From contig CALVNZ010000003.1 in the NCBI GenBank assembly GCA_944350115.1, positions 49,280 through 113,279 of the forward strand: DNA of 64,000 nucleotides, given 5' to 3'. A program made the translations under genes and the position numbers. How positions within the stretch are numbered: position 1 is the stretch's first letter; every line of letters begins with the position of its first letter. Positions 1 through 9,378 of the stretch are shown here, one piece after another. Below the pieces are notes generated by a model that was not told where the DNA came from, made no database searches, and worked only from the letters and a program-made list of their open reading frames with translations. The DNA is from an uncultured Clostridia bacterium. Its GTDB lineage: Bacteria; Bacillota; Clostridia; Christensenellales; UBA1242.

Positions 1-1
1 A

Positions 2-634
2 TTTGTTGGGATAGGTAATGGACTTATTCAAGAAAGTTATGTAACTAAAAACACAACTTTAAATGCGGCTTATGCAGGTGGCTTTGCTTGCACATTAAAT
101 GGGCAAATCAACAATTGTATGTCAGCGGCATCAGTTAAGGGCTCTGTAATTCAAGCAGGCATGACTGTTTATTTGAGAAAGGGCTCGCACATTGACAAAT
201 GTTATGTTGACATTGGGTTTGGGACGGATAATGTCGGAGCAACATATGCTGAAACATCTTCATATTTTAGAGTAAAAGAAAATGAAGAAAAGTTTGGTTG
301 TATAACAAACACACTTTTTGTTGGAGATACTGGCTCATCAAAATTGGTTTTTGGTTATCCTATTTATTTACAATATGGTATGGTAAATGGCACTTTGGCA
401 CCATATGTGACTATTGGAGGCACAAACGCTCAGGTTCAAGCATATTTTGTTTGGTGGTGGAAAGGTTTTAGTGGGAATGCAAAAGATGCCGTTGTCACAT
501 CAACTTCAAGCCTTTGCGGGCAAGGCTCAGCTTTGATTTCAATGGGCTTTGATCAATTTGTTTGGGGATATAACACAGGTGGAAATTATTATGTTATTCC
601 AGCAAATGCAGCGGGAAATGATGCTGCTTGCTGA
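2..634 (+). CDS. Repeat-type surface protein, C-terminal part (5' end outside window)
   Basis: The frame is open from the first bases of the window and ends at TGA 632-634, so only the last 210 or so residues are seen. The stretch 'AGGFACTLNGQINNCMSAAS' follows the pattern of GLUG-type repeats (G-G-x-x-G...I-x-N-C-x-S/N), the motif that dominates the giant proteins at 42.5 kb and 62 kb. The rest is rich in Gly, Thr, Tyr and Val, as expected for a beta-solenoid or beta-sandwich exported protein. No LPxTG motif or C-terminal hydrophobic anchor is visible. An intrinsic terminator follows at once. The surface location is inferred from the repeat type, not shown by a signal peptide. Confidence 0.6.
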   Translation, partial: FVGIGNGLIQESYVTKNTTLNAAYAGGFACTLNGQINNCMSAASVKGSVIQAGMTVYLRKGSHIDKCYVDIGFGTDNVGATYAETSSYFRVKENEEKFGCITNTLFVGDTGSSKLVFGYPIYLQYGMVNGTLAPYVTIGGTNAQVQAYFVWWWKGFSGNAKDAVVTSTSSLCGQGSALISMGFDQFVWGYNTGGNYYVIPANAAGNDAAC

Positions 635-650
635 TCTGTTTAAAAAATAA

Positions 651-677
651 AAAACACATCGCAAGATGTGTTTTTTT
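651..677 (+). terminator. Intrinsic terminator after the partial surface gene
   Basis: AACACATC and GATGTGTT form an 8-bp stem around the loop GCAA, followed by a run of T. Confidence 0.85.
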
Positions 678-745
678 GAGCATCAAAAACAAAGCAGGGT
701 GATAAAAAGCCGTGCTACGAAGCAAGTTGAAAATGTAATTATATC

Positions 746-1018
746 TTATTCAGCTGATTTAGATAATTCTGCTTGATAAGCTGAAAGAACTGAATTTTTA
801 ATTGTTTCTCTTGTTTCAGTGTTGATTGGATGCGCGATGTCTTTGTGGTCGCCGTCCGGAGTTTTTCTGTTTGGCATTTGAATGAAAAGTCCTTCTCTGC
901 CATCAATGATTTTAATGTCATGAACAACAAAGCAATCATCGATTGTGATTGATGCAACAGCTTTAAGTTTTGCATCTTCTTTGTTTACAAGTCTTACTCT
1001 AATGTCTGTGATTTTCAA
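746..1018 (-). CDS. spoVG: Septation/sporulation regulator SpoVG
   Basis: A 90-residue protein matching SpoVG over its whole length: '[11 protein letters not shown]' at the N-terminus, '[11 protein letters not shown]' and '[14 protein letters not shown]' in the middle, 'DIAHPIN' after it. SpoVG is a small RNA/DNA-binding regulator that affects asymmetric septation and many other processes. The start is a TTG, chosen because AGGAAGG lies 9 nt upstream (about 1028-1034) and the family N-terminus begins there. Upstream on the reverse strand is an AT-rich leader with an inverted repeat GTTAGA/TCTAAC (1051-1076) and a TTGTTA...TAAAAA promoter-like pair. I see no clear sigma-H promoter, which drives this gene in Bacillus. 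Confidence 0.95.
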   Translation of the reverse strand: MKITDIRVRLVNKEDAKLKAVASITIDDCFVVHDIKIIDGREGLFIQMPNRKTPDGDHKDIAHPINTETRETIKNSVLSAYQAELSKSAE

Positions 1019-1165
1019 GTGAGTGTACCTTCCTTTTAAGTAGTTTTTTTGTTAGAAATCTTTATTTTTATCTAACACATCATTATTTTAACAAAAAATT
1101 TTAAAAAATCCAAATGTTTTAATTATATAAGTGGCAATACTAAAACAAAAAGCATAAATAATCAT

Positions 1166-1885
1166 GTGTTTTTCAAGTATTGTGGAGTTTCAATTTCTTA
1201 TAGTTTGACCGGGAAAGGCAAGGTCAACATCTTTTTGCATGGCTGGGGACAAAACGGAGAAGCTTTCAATAAAATTGCAAATCAAATGCCAAAGTTTAAA
1301 TGGCTAAAATTAGATTTCCCACCATTTGGTGAAAGTGGCGATGTGAAAGATTGGAGCGTTTTTACTTATGCAAACATGGTCATATCATTATGTGAACATT
1401 TGAAAATAAAAAAATGCAATTTGATTTGCCATTCTTTTGGCGGAAGAGTAGGGATTTTAATTTCATCGTTAAGACCGGAACTTGTTCATAAACTTGTGCT
1501 TATTTCAAGCGCAGGGATGAAGCCAAAGCGCGGAATAAAGTATTATGCAAGTGTTTACAAATTTAAACTTTTAAAATTTTTAGGATTTATGCCACAAAAT
1601 GTGGGCTCAAAAGATTATCAAGCTTTGCCGGAGCAAATGAAAAAAATGTTTGTCGGAATTATCAACACATTTTTGGAAGATTATTGCTCGTTGATTCAAG
1701 CTAAAACGTTGATAATTTTTGGAAAAAATGACGATGTTACGCCTGTTTATATGGCAAAAAGATTAAAAAAATTAATTGCAGGATCTCAACTTGAAATTAT
1801 TGACCATGCAGGACATTTTTGTTATGAAGAACGACCGCTTAAAATAATTGAAATGATTTCGCGGTTTTTAAGGGAGGGAAAATGA
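1166..1885 (+). CDS. Alpha/beta hydrolase
   Basis: A 239-residue alpha/beta-fold hydrolase with a visible triad: nucleophile Ser90 in 'CHSFGG', Asp189 in 'GKNDDVTP' and His217 in 'DHAGHF'. The oxyanion-hole motif 'LHGWGQNG' is near residue 25. The substrate cannot be deduced. The start is GTG; the ATG two bases upstream is in another frame. No ribosome binding site precedes it, and CATAAA ends 7 nt before the start, so this may be a leaderless gene. It overlaps the next gene by ATGA and is therefore co-transcribed with the murF-like and ddl genes. A role in lipid or wall-precursor handling is suggested only by that context. Confidence 0.8.
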   Translation: MFFKYCGVSISYSLTGKGKVNIFLHGWGQNGEAFNKIANQMPKFKWLKLDFPPFGESGDVKDWSVFTYANMVISLCEHLKIKKCNLICHSFGGRVGILISSLRPELVHKLVLISSAGMKPKRGIKYYASVYKFKLLKFLGFMPQNVGSKDYQALPEQMKKMFVGIINTFLEDYCSLIQAKTLIIFGKNDDVTPVYMAKRLKKLIAGSQLEIIDHAGHFCYEERPLKIIEMISRFLREGK

Positions 1886-3303
1886 ACGTCGCGTTTGCAA
1901 TTTTATTTAGTGTGTTTTTCTTTATCATCTCTTATCCTTTTGCAAAAAATTTTCAACTTAATGGCTACAAAATTTTGTTTCAACTGAAACACTATTTTTC
2001 TTTGCCTTATGAATTTAAAGGCAAAAATAAACTTGTTTTTACAAAAAGAGTTGTAAGACTTTGTGTAGTTTATGCTTTGATTTTATTTGCTTTAAATTTG
2101 TGTTTATTTGTTCTTATAAAAATTGTATGGGTACCTATTATTTTAATGATCGTTGAATTTGTATTGTTGCAGGCGTTATTTTTGTTGGTTGCTCTAATAT
2201 TGGAACCATTTGAAAAACTTATAAAAAGTTGCTACATAAAAAAAGCTAAAAAAATTTTAAACAAGTTTAAAGGAACAAAAATTGCAATAACTGGAAGTTT
2301 TGGAAAAAGCTCAACGAAAAGTTTCTTATTCAATATTTTGAAATCACGCTTTAAAGTTTTGTGCACGCCAAAAAATTTTAACACGCCGATGGGTTTATGC
2401 CGAACAGCGCGAGAAAGTTTAAGTGATTATTATGAAGTTTTTATTGTGGAAATGGGAGCAAAAAAACGCGGAGACATTAAAGAACTTATGGAAATGCTGA
2501 AGCCAAAATATGGGATAATGACAGCAATTGGCGAACAACATTTGGAAACTTTTGGAGATTTAGAAAACATCAAAAAAACCAAATTTGAAATGTGTGAGCA
2601 TATGCTCAAAGGTGGCTGTGTGGTTTTTGATTGCGCAAATGATGTGACAGAAAGTTTATGCCAAATTTATCGTGGCGAAAAACGAGAAGTGAACAAAGAA
2701 AAGGGCTTTTCATATATAACGAATTTAAAAATGTCTACATCTGGCTGTAAATTTAAGTTGCACCTTGGTTGCAAAGATTTTGATGTCAAAACAAAAATTA
2801 TTGGGAAATTGCTATTAAACGATTTGGTTGCAGCGGCTTCTATGGCTTATTTGATTGGCATGGACGCAAAAAGTATTGTTGATGCTATGGAAAACATTGA
2901 ACCTTTTCCACATAGATTGCAAGTTATACAAACGCCTTATTCCACAATTATTGATGACTCTTATAATTCCAATTATTTTGGTGCAGAACAAGCACTTGAA
3001 ACCTTGAAAATGTTTAAAGGCAAAAAAATTGTTATAACGCCAGGTTTTGTGGAACAAGGGGCGAAACAATATGAAATGAATTATAAACTTGGCAAGCTTA
3101 TTGCAGAAAGTTGTGATGAAGTTATTATTATGAACAAAGTTAATCAAACGCCGATTATGAAAGGAATTTTGGCAGGCGGTAAAAGTGAAGACAAAATCTA
3201 CTATGCAAAAACTCGTCAACAACAAATAGAACTTTTGCAACAATTACAAGAAAAAGGCAGTGTGGTTTTATTTGAAAATGATTTGCCGGACAATTTTAAT
3301 TAA
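1882..3303 (+). CDS. murF: MurF-type Mur ligase with N-terminal membrane region
   Basis: A 473-residue ATP-dependent Mur ligase. The ATPase loop 'ITGSFGKSSTK' is at about residues 136-146 (most Mur ligases have GKT/GTT), followed by 'NFNTPMGLCRTA', 'EMGAKKRGDI', 'DDSYNSN' and the C-terminal 'LFENDLPDNF'. MurF adds D-Ala-D-Ala to the UDP-MurNAc-tripeptide, and the next gene is ddl, which makes that dipeptide. Oddity: instead of the usual soluble MurF N-terminal domain, the first 110 residues contain about three hydrophobic helices (about 1-20, 60-80, 82-108), so the enzyme is probably membrane-tethered. It may be the cell's only MurF or a second ligase with another substrate; no canonical murF is in the window. 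Confidence 0.8.
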   Translation: MNVAFAILFSVFFFIISYPFAKNFQLNGYKILFQLKHYFSLPYEFKGKNKLVFTKRVVRLCVVYALILFALNLCLFVLIKIVWVPIILMIVEFVLLQALFLLVALILEPFEKLIKSCYIKKAKKILNKFKGTKIAITGSFGKSSTKSFLFNILKSRFKVLCTPKNFNTPMGLCRTARESLSDYYEVFIVEMGAKKRGDIKELMEMLKPKYGIMTAIGEQHLETFGDLENIKKTKFEMCEHMLKGGCVVFDCANDVTESLCQIYRGEKREVNKEKGFSYITNLKMSTSGCKFKLHLGCKDFDVKTKIIGKLLLNDLVAAASMAYLIGMDAKSIVDAMENIEPFPHRLQVIQTPYSTIIDDSYNSNYFGAEQALETLKMFKGKKIVITPGFVEQGAKQYEMNYKLGKLIAESCDEVIIMNKVNQTPIMKGILAGGKSEDKIYYAKTRQQQIELLQQLQEKGSVVLFENDLPDNFN

Positions 3304-3313
3304 AGGAGAGAAA

Positions 3314-4408
3314 ATGGAAAAGTTAGTTGTTTTTTATGGCGGAAAAAGTGTTGAACATGACATTTCAATCATAACGGGTTTGCAAGTCATGAGCGTAATT
3401 AAAAATGAGTATGAATTGTTGCCAATTTATATTGATCATGCTGGCTTGTGGTGGACAGCAGAAAATTATGACGACCCGAATATTTATGCAGATTTTTTGG
3501 CGTTAGCGAAAAAACCAAAACAAGTGAGCATTGAGTTTGGCTTAGGTTGTGTTTATGTTTTTAAAAAATTTAAAAAATCATATTTTAAACCAGCTGCGGC
3601 GCTCATTTGTTTGCATGGAGCAAATGGTGAAGACGGGGCTATAGCCGGAGTTATGCAAATGGCAAATATTCCATATTCTTGCCCGAATTTGGAAAGCAGT
3701 GCAATTTGTTATGATAAAGAGTTAACAAAAATTGTTCTTAAAGATTTTGACATCCCGGTTGTAAGCTCAATAACAAAAAACATAGATCAAATAAACAAAA
3801 AAGAAATAATAAAGAAAATAGGATTTCCGATGATTGTAAAACCAGCAAGACTTGGAAGTAGCGTTGGAATCGTCGTATGCAAAGATGAGCATGAGTTGGA
3901 ACAAGCCATTGAATGTGCAAAATTATATGATTTTAAATTGATTTTTGAACATTTTATTGAAAATAGTCGCGAGTTTAACTGCGCTTTTTGTTTAAATGAA
4001 AATATGGTCATATCTTCAAATGTTTATGAAGTGGTTGGGCAAAAATTTTATTCTTTTGATGAAAAATACTTGACCGACAAACCTAAAACACAAAAAGTCA
4101 CATCAAAAAAACTTGAACAACTGATTAAAAAATTGGGAGAAAAAACGGTTTTAGCACTTGAATGTGAAGGAGTGGTTAGAGTCGATTTTTTAATGGAAGG
4201 CGAAACGCTTTTTGTAAATGAAGTAAACACAATTCCAGGTTCGTTGGCGGGATATTTGTTTGGCAATTTAAAAGAAGTTGCAATTGAACTTGTCGAAAAC
4301 GCAAAAGCAAGATTTTTTAAAAACGAACAACTCATTTTTAAATATCAATCGGAGGCATTAAGCATTTTTAAAGAAAATTGCTTTTCGAATAAATATGCAA
4401 AAAAATGA
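3314..4408 (+). CDS. ddl: D-alanine--D-alanine ligase
   Basis: A 364-residue ATP-grasp ligase that joins two D-alanines for peptidoglycan. Motifs include the N-terminal 'VFYGGKSVEHDIS', 'CLHGANGEDG' near residue 100, 'IVKPARLGSSVGI' near 175 and 'VNEVNTIPGS' near 305, all typical of Ddl. The start chosen is ATG 3314, which has GGAGAG 4 nt upstream; an upstream in-frame ATG at 3260 lies inside murF and lacks a binding site. The gene lies 10 bp after murF. Alr, the D-Ala supplier, is at 30 kb and not linked. Confidence 0.95.
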   Translation: MEKLVVFYGGKSVEHDISIITGLQVMSVIKNEYELLPIYIDHAGLWWTAENYDDPNIYADFLALAKKPKQVSIEFGLGCVYVFKKFKKSYFKPAAALICLHGANGEDGAIAGVMQMANIPYSCPNLESSAICYDKELTKIVLKDFDIPVVSSITKNIDQINKKEIIKKIGFPMIVKPARLGSSVGIVVCKDEHELEQAIECAKLYDFKLIFEHFIENSREFNCAFCLNENMVISSNVYEVVGQKFYSFDEKYLTDKPKTQKVTSKKLEQLIKKLGEKTVLALECEGVVRVDFLMEGETLFVNEVNTIPGSLAGYLFGNLKEVAIELVENAKARFFKNEQLIFKYQSEALSIFKENCFSNKYAKK

Positions 4409-4522
4409 TTAATTATTAAAATTTACAAAAAAAATATTTTGTCATATTTTAAGTTGTTTTGGCGTCTTCGTCAAAAAGCAGAGATTTTGAAGTAAGATTG
4501 TTTTGCAGGGAGAGAAGTGGTT

Positions 4523-5986
4523 ATGAATTATGAAAAAATTTTTTCATTGTTAGAAGAAAAAAAATTAAACTACGAAGATGTGTGTGTTGATTTAAACAAG
4601 CTTCAAAAAGGGCAAATTTTTCTGCTTCTTAAAGACGACGATGACTCAGAGCCAAAAATTAGGTTAGCATTAAAAAAAGGTGCAAAATGTGTTTTGGCGT
4701 CAAAAAGTTTTGGCGTCGATAATTGTTTTGAAATTGAAAAGCCAAGGGCGTTTTGGGCAATAGTAGAAAAGAAAAAGCATCACGATGCTGTTGACAAAAT
4801 GAAAGTTATTGCTGTCACAGGGACAAATGGCAAAACCACCACAACTCACATAATCTATCAAGTATTAAAAGAAGCAGGTGAGAAAGTTGCTTTGATTGGA
4901 ACTTTAGGTGCTTTTTTTGACCAAAAACACATTGACACCAATTTAACAACCCCAGATCCTGATTTGCTTCACGAATTATTTGAAGATTTTTATAATGCTG
5001 GGGCAAGATATGTCGTTATGGAAGCGTCAGCACATGCGCTTGAACTTGACAAACTGGCAGGAATCAATTTTGAAGTCGCAGTGCTAACAAATATAACGCA
5101 AGATCATCTGGATTTTTTTGGCGATATGCAACATTATCAAAACGCAAAATTAAAACTATTTCAACCCAATGTTTCGCAAAAAGCTGTGCTTTGTGTTGAT
5201 AGCGTTGAAGTGAAAAAAATTTTAAATAATTTAGAAATTCCTTATATCACTTGTGGCTTAAACAGCCCAAGTGATGTGTTTGGTGTGATTGAAAACGAAT
5301 CAATCGATGGAAGTATTGTTTTATGCAATGCCAAAGGCGTTCCTTTTTTGTTTCAACTGCCTTTGGTGGGGCGATATAATGTTGAAAATTGTTTAGCAGC
5401 GATTGCCGTTTGCAACGAACTTGGAATTGATAAAAAATGCGTTCAATCCGCTTTAAAGCATATGGGAGAAATTGAAGGCAGGTTTAATGTGGTTAAAGGT
5501 GCAGGTAAAACTGTTGTCATTGATTTTGCACACACTCCTGACGGACTTGAAAAAATTATTCACACAGCCAGGCCTTTTGCAAAAGGGAAAGTGCTTACAG
5601 TTTTTGGTTGCGGTGGAAATCGTGATGCAAAGAAAAGACCAATCATGGGAAAAATCGCTTCAAGTCTGAGCGATGCTGTCGTTTTGACTAGCGACAATCC
5701 TAGGTTTGAAGATCCTATGGAAATTATATCTCAAATCGCCGAAGGTGTTGAAGTGGGGAAAGATGTGCTTGTTGAACCTGACAGAGCAAAAGCAATTAAA
5801 ATTGCAATCAATCTTGCTGAAAAAAATGATGTCGTGATTATTGCTGGCAAAGGTGGGGAAAAATATCAAGATATAAACGGAATAAAAGTCCCATATGATG
5901 ATTTAAGTGTTGTGCAAGAAACTTTTTTTGAAATAAAAGAAGCAGAGCATTTGAAAGGAGAGCCAAAAAGTGCCATTAAGTGTTAA
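4523..5986 (+). CDS. murE: UDP-MurNAc-tripeptide synthetase, meso-DAP type
   Basis: A 487-residue Mur ligase. The N-terminal uridine-binding domain is followed by the P-loop 'VTGTNGKTTTTH' at about 98-109, 'TNITQDHLDFFG', and 'TSDNPRFEDP' with Asp near residue 390. The DNPR sequence is the recognised signature for adding meso-diaminopimelate rather than lysine. ATG 4523 is preferred over GTG 4517 because AGGGAGAG ends 8 nt before the ATG. The gene overlaps mraY by 17 nt, so translation of the two is probably coupled. A 114-bp gap separates it from ddl, with no clear terminator. Confidence 0.96.
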   Translation: MNYEKIFSLLEEKKLNYEDVCVDLNKLQKGQIFLLLKDDDDSEPKIRLALKKGAKCVLASKSFGVDNCFEIEKPRAFWAIVEKKKHHDAVDKMKVIAVTGTNGKTTTTHIIYQVLKEAGEKVALIGTLGAFFDQKHIDTNLTTPDPDLLHELFEDFYNAGARYVVMEASAHALELDKLAGINFEVAVLTNITQDHLDFFGDMQHYQNAKLKLFQPNVSQKAVLCVDSVEVKKILNNLEIPYITCGLNSPSDVFGVIENESIDGSIVLCNAKGVPFLFQLPLVGRYNVENCLAAIAVCNELGIDKKCVQSALKHMGEIEGRFNVVKGAGKTVVIDFAHTPDGLEKIIHTARPFAKGKVLTVFGCGGNRDAKKRPIMGKIASSLSDAVVLTSDNPRFEDPMEIISQIAEGVEVGKDVLVEPDRAKAIKIAINLAEKNDVVIIAGKGGEKYQDINGIKVPYDDLSVVQETFFEIKEAEHLKGEPKSAIKC

Positions 5987-6935
5987 AATCATTTTAATTA
6001 CAATTATTTCATTCGCAGTTGGACTAGCCCTTGCTTTTCCTGTCATCAAAATTTGCAAAAAACATAAGCTTGGGCAGACTGTTTTACATTATGTGGAAAA
6101 GCATTCATCAAAGTCGGGCACGCCAACTATGGGTGGAATTATTTTTATTTTAAGCACCATTTTTGCTTGTGCTTTTTTCTTGTGGGAAGATAGTCTTTTG
6201 GCGTGGACAAGCTTACTCGTTATGTTCGCATTTGGATTATTAGGGTTTCTTGATGATTTTATCAAAATCCATTTTAGACAAAATGAAGGCTTAAAACCAT
6301 ATCAAAAACTTATTGGTCAAACTGCCATTACAATTATGATTTCGTTTTTGATTTATTATCGAATTGGCACTTGTTTGGATTTTTTTGGATTGACAATTGA
6401 TTTAGGGTGGGGAATTATCCCATTTTCGGTTATTGTCTTTTTGGCAACTGTCAACAGTGTCAACTTAACTGACGGGCTTGACGGTTTGGCTGGTGGAGTG
6501 AGCCTTGTTTATCTTTTGTTTTTTGGAACGATAGTTTCGTTAATCGGCTCTTCACAAATGAACATGCTTTCGCTTTCTTCCTTTGCACTTTGCGGAGGAT
6601 TGATTGCCTTTTTGGCAGTGAACACATTCCCCGCAAAAATATTTATGGGTGACACTGGTTCGCTTGCGCTTGGTGGGTTTATTGCTTGTTTAGGTTTGTT
6701 TTCTAGCAAAGCTCTTTACATTCCAATCATGGGACTTATGTTTGTGCTTTCTGCGCTGAGCGACATCATTCAAGTTTTGCATTACAAACGAACAAAAAAA
6801 AGGGTGTTTCTTATGGCACCTTTACATCATCATTTTGAAAAAAAGGGAGTGCATGAAAACCGAATCGTCACAATATATATAATTGTGACAAGCTTGCTTT
6901 GTGCGGGTTGTCTTTGCTTGGAAATTGTTTTCTAG
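5970..6935 (+). CDS. mraY: Phospho-MurNAc-pentapeptide translocase MraY
   Basis: A 321-residue polytopic membrane enzyme that transfers phospho-MurNAc-pentapeptide to undecaprenyl phosphate to make lipid I. Family motifs are present: 'SGTPTMGGI', 'LGFLDDFIK' with the catalytic Asp pair, 'VNLTDGLDGLAGG', 'FMGDTGSLALGG' and 'MAPLHHHFE'. About ten transmembrane segments are visible. The start is GTG 5970 inside the end of murE, with AAAGGAG 10 nt upstream. The length is normal for the family. Confidence 0.97.
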   Translation: MPLSVKIILITIISFAVGLALAFPVIKICKKHKLGQTVLHYVEKHSSKSGTPTMGGIIFILSTIFACAFFLWEDSLLAWTSLLVMFAFGLLGFLDDFIKIHFRQNEGLKPYQKLIGQTAITIMISFLIYYRIGTCLDFFGLTIDLGWGIIPFSVIVFLATVNSVNLTDGLDGLAGGVSLVYLLFFGTIVSLIGSSQMNMLSLSSFALCGGLIAFLAVNTFPAKIFMGDTGSLALGGFIACLGLFSSKALYIPIMGLMFVLSALSDIIQVLHYKRTKKRVFLMAPLHHHFEKKGVHENRIVTIYIIVTSLLCAGCLCLEIVF

Positions 6936-6950
6936 TAAAGAAGAGGTTTT

Positions 6951-8243
6951 ATGAAAAAATTAAAAGGGAAAAGGGTGCTTGTTTATGGACTTGGCAGAAG
7001 TGGGCAAGCTGCGAGCAAACTTCTCCATGATTTTGGCGCATGCGTCAGCATTTATGATGATGATAAAAATGAACGCAGTTTGTTTTGTTTTGACGAACAA
7101 CCGCTTTTACATGCCTATGATATGGTCGTGTTAAGCCCTGGAATAAAAGTGCGCGGAAATGCAGTGATTTCAGGTTTTCAAGCAAGAAAAACTCCAATTG
7201 TCAGTGAATTAGATTTGGGCAGTTCATTTTGCAAAGGCACGCTTATTGCTGTGACGGGGACAAACGGAAAAACTACGGTTTGCAGTTTGCTTGGGAAAAT
7301 TTTCGAACTTGCAGGAAAGGAAACATTTGTTTGTGGGAACATTGGTTTGCCAATTAGTAGCATCGCTTTGAAAACGACTAAAAAAAGTTTTATTGTTTGT
7401 GAGACATCAAATTTTCAACTTGAAACATCAAAATCGTTCGCGCCAAAGGTTGCTTGTATCTTAAATTTGGAAGAAGACCATTTAGATAGGCATGGCAGTT
7501 TTGACGAATATTTGCGTGTTAAAAACTTAATTTTTCAAAATTATAAATCTTCTCAAACTGGCGTTGTAAATTTAGACGATAAAAATGTTATGAACTTAAA
7601 ATTGCCCAAAAAATTGCTGTTTTTTTCATTAAATCAGTTAAAAAAAGGCGTTTTTTTTAAAAACGGTTGCATTTATTATGGGAAAACACGAATTATTTCA
7701 ATTGATCAAATTCCGCTTATAGGTTTAAAAAATTATCAAAATGTTATGGCCACTGTGGCTATTGCGATTTATTTTAAGATTAAGCCGAGAGTTATTCGCG
7801 AAGCAATTTCGTCTTTTATGCCGGCACCACATAGGCTAAATTATTTAGGAGAAAAAAATGGAGTCAAATTTGTAAACGACTCAAAGGCGACAAATATTGC
7901 TTGTGTCAAAATGGCAATTGAAAGTTTGAATTCAAAAAATCTTATTTTGCTTTTAGGTGGGCAAAACAAGGACCTTAATTTTGAAAAATTGTTTATGGAA
8001 AAACCTTTAATAAAAAAATGTCTTTGCTTTGGTGAAGCAGGGAAAGAGATTGCAAGCGTTGCAGTTAGGTTTGGCTATGATGCCGAAAGTTTTGAAACAA
8101 TGGAAGAAGCAACGCGTAGATCCAAACAATTTGCCAAGCCTGGAGATTTGGTTTTGTTGTCGCCAGGTTGTGCGAGTTTTGATGAATTTGCTTCTTATGC
8201 AGTAAGAGGACAAATTTTTATGGAGATTGTGAGTGAAGGTTAG
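6951..8243 (+). CDS. murD: UDP-MurNAc-L-alanine--D-glutamate ligase
   Basis: A 430-residue Mur ligase adding D-Glu to UDP-MurNAc-L-Ala in the cytoplasm. It has the N-terminal Rossmann motif 'VLVYGLGRSGQAA', the P-loop 'VTGTNGKTTVCSLLG' near residue 100, 'LNLEEDHLDRHGS' and 'VNDSKATN', followed by 'LLLGGQNKDLNF', all MurD hallmarks. It lies 15 bp after mraY with AAGAGG upstream of the ATG, and overlaps the next gene by 11 nt. Confidence 0.96.
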   Translation: MKKLKGKRVLVYGLGRSGQAASKLLHDFGACVSIYDDDKNERSLFCFDEQPLLHAYDMVVLSPGIKVRGNAVISGFQARKTPIVSELDLGSSFCKGTLIAVTGTNGKTTVCSLLGKIFELAGKETFVCGNIGLPISSIALKTTKKSFIVCETSNFQLETSKSFAPKVACILNLEEDHLDRHGSFDEYLRVKNLIFQNYKSSQTGVVNLDDKNVMNLKLPKKLLFFSLNQLKKGVFFKNGCIYYGKTRIISIDQIPLIGLKNYQNVMATVAIAIYFKIKPRVIREAISSFMPAPHRLNYLGEKNGVKFVNDSKATNIACVKMAIESLNSKNLILLLGGQNKDLNFEKLFMEKPLIKKCLCFGEAGKEIASVAVRFGYDAESFETMEEATRRSKQFAKPGDLVLLSPGCASFDEFASYAVRGQIFMEIVSEG

Positions 8244-9339
8244 ATCAAATTATTTGTTTGTTTTTTTAATAGTTTTGGGGCTGACAATTTTTGGTTGCAT
8301 TATGGTTTATTCTGCCAGCTCTTATTCTGCGCAATATCATTATGGCAACCAATATTTTTTCTTATACAAACAAATTTTTGGCGTTGTGATAGGCATTGCA
8401 CTTATGCTCATATTATCATTTGTTGACTATCACAAACTTAAAAAGTTTAAATGGGCGCTTGTCATAATTTCTGCTGTTTTACTCGCGCTGGTTTTTGTTC
8501 CAGGAATAGGAACAGAAAGTTATGGGGCTAAACGCTGGATTTCACTGTTGGGTTTTTCTTTGCAACCGTCTGAAATTGCAAAGTTTGCTCTTGTCGTTTT
8601 TTGTGCTGCTTATTTGTCAGACAATCATGACAAAATAAAAACCTTAAAAGGTCTTTTGCCAGTTCTTGGTGTGGCAGGGCTTTTGTGTTTGCTTGTAATT
8701 TTAGAGCCAAGCATGTCAGTGACAATGTGTTTGGCCTTTACCACACTTTTTATGTTGATTATTGGGGGCATTACAAAAAAGCATACCATTTTGTTTTCTA
8801 TTCCCGCAGCTGCAACAGTGCCGGTTTTAATAATTTTAGAGCCTTATAGATTGAAAAGATTGTTTGCCTTTATCAATCCTTGGGCTTCGCCACAAGGAGA
8901 GGGGTTTCAACTTATTCAATCTTTGTATGGTTTAGGATCAGGGGGGTGGTTTGGCGTTGGACTTTTTAATTCCAGACAAAAATATTTATTTCTCCCTTTT
9001 GCAGAATCAGACTTTATTTTTTCTGTGATAGGGGAAGAGTTAGGTTTAGTGGGTTGCATTTTGTTAATAGCAGTTTTTGCGCTTTTGATTTGGCTCTTGA
9101 TAAAAATAGCATTGAACGCACCTGATAGGTTTGGGGCGTTGCTTGTTGCGGGGATTGCGTTTGTGATTGGCATTCAAACAATTTTAAATATTGCTGTTGT
9201 CACAGGCTCAATTCCGCCAACAGGCTTGCCACTTCCATTTATTTCAAGTGGTGGAACATCTGTTATGATGTTTATGGCCGGAATTGGTATTTGTTTAAAT
9301 GTCGCAAGACAAAGTAAAATGAATTTAAAAACCTTGTAA
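8233..9339 (+). CDS. ftsW: SEDS-family peptidoglycan polymerase FtsW/SpoVE
   Basis: A 368-residue SEDS glycosyltransferase with about ten transmembrane helices. Typical segments are 'MVYSASSYSA', 'KRWISLLGFSLQPSEIAKFA', 'EPSMSVTM', 'GLFNSRQKYLFLPFAESDFIF' and 'FISSGGTSVMMFMAGIGI'. Its position after murD points to FtsW or SpoVE rather than RodA. GTG 8233 inside the end of murD has GGAG 7 nt upstream. In most relatives murG follows directly; here it does not, and no MurG is found anywhere in the window. Confidence 0.92.
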   Translation: MKVRSNYLFVFLIVLGLTIFGCIMVYSASSYSAQYHYGNQYFFLYKQIFGVVIGIALMLILSFVDYHKLKKFKWALVIISAVLLALVFVPGIGTESYGAKRWISLLGFSLQPSEIAKFALVVFCAAYLSDNHDKIKTLKGLLPVLGVAGLLCLLVILEPSMSVTMCLAFTTLFMLIIGGITKKHTILFSIPAAATVPVLIILEPYRLKRLFAFINPWASPQGEGFQLIQSLYGLGSGGWFGVGLFNSRQKYLFLPFAESDFIFSVIGEELGLVGCILLIAVFALLIWLLIKIALNAPDRFGALLVAGIAFVIGIQTILNIAVVTGSIPPTGLPLPFISSGGTSVMMFMAGIGICLNVARQSKMNLKTL

Positions 9340-9378
9340 TTTCTTGACTATTTTTTTTAATTGTGCGAACATAAAAGC

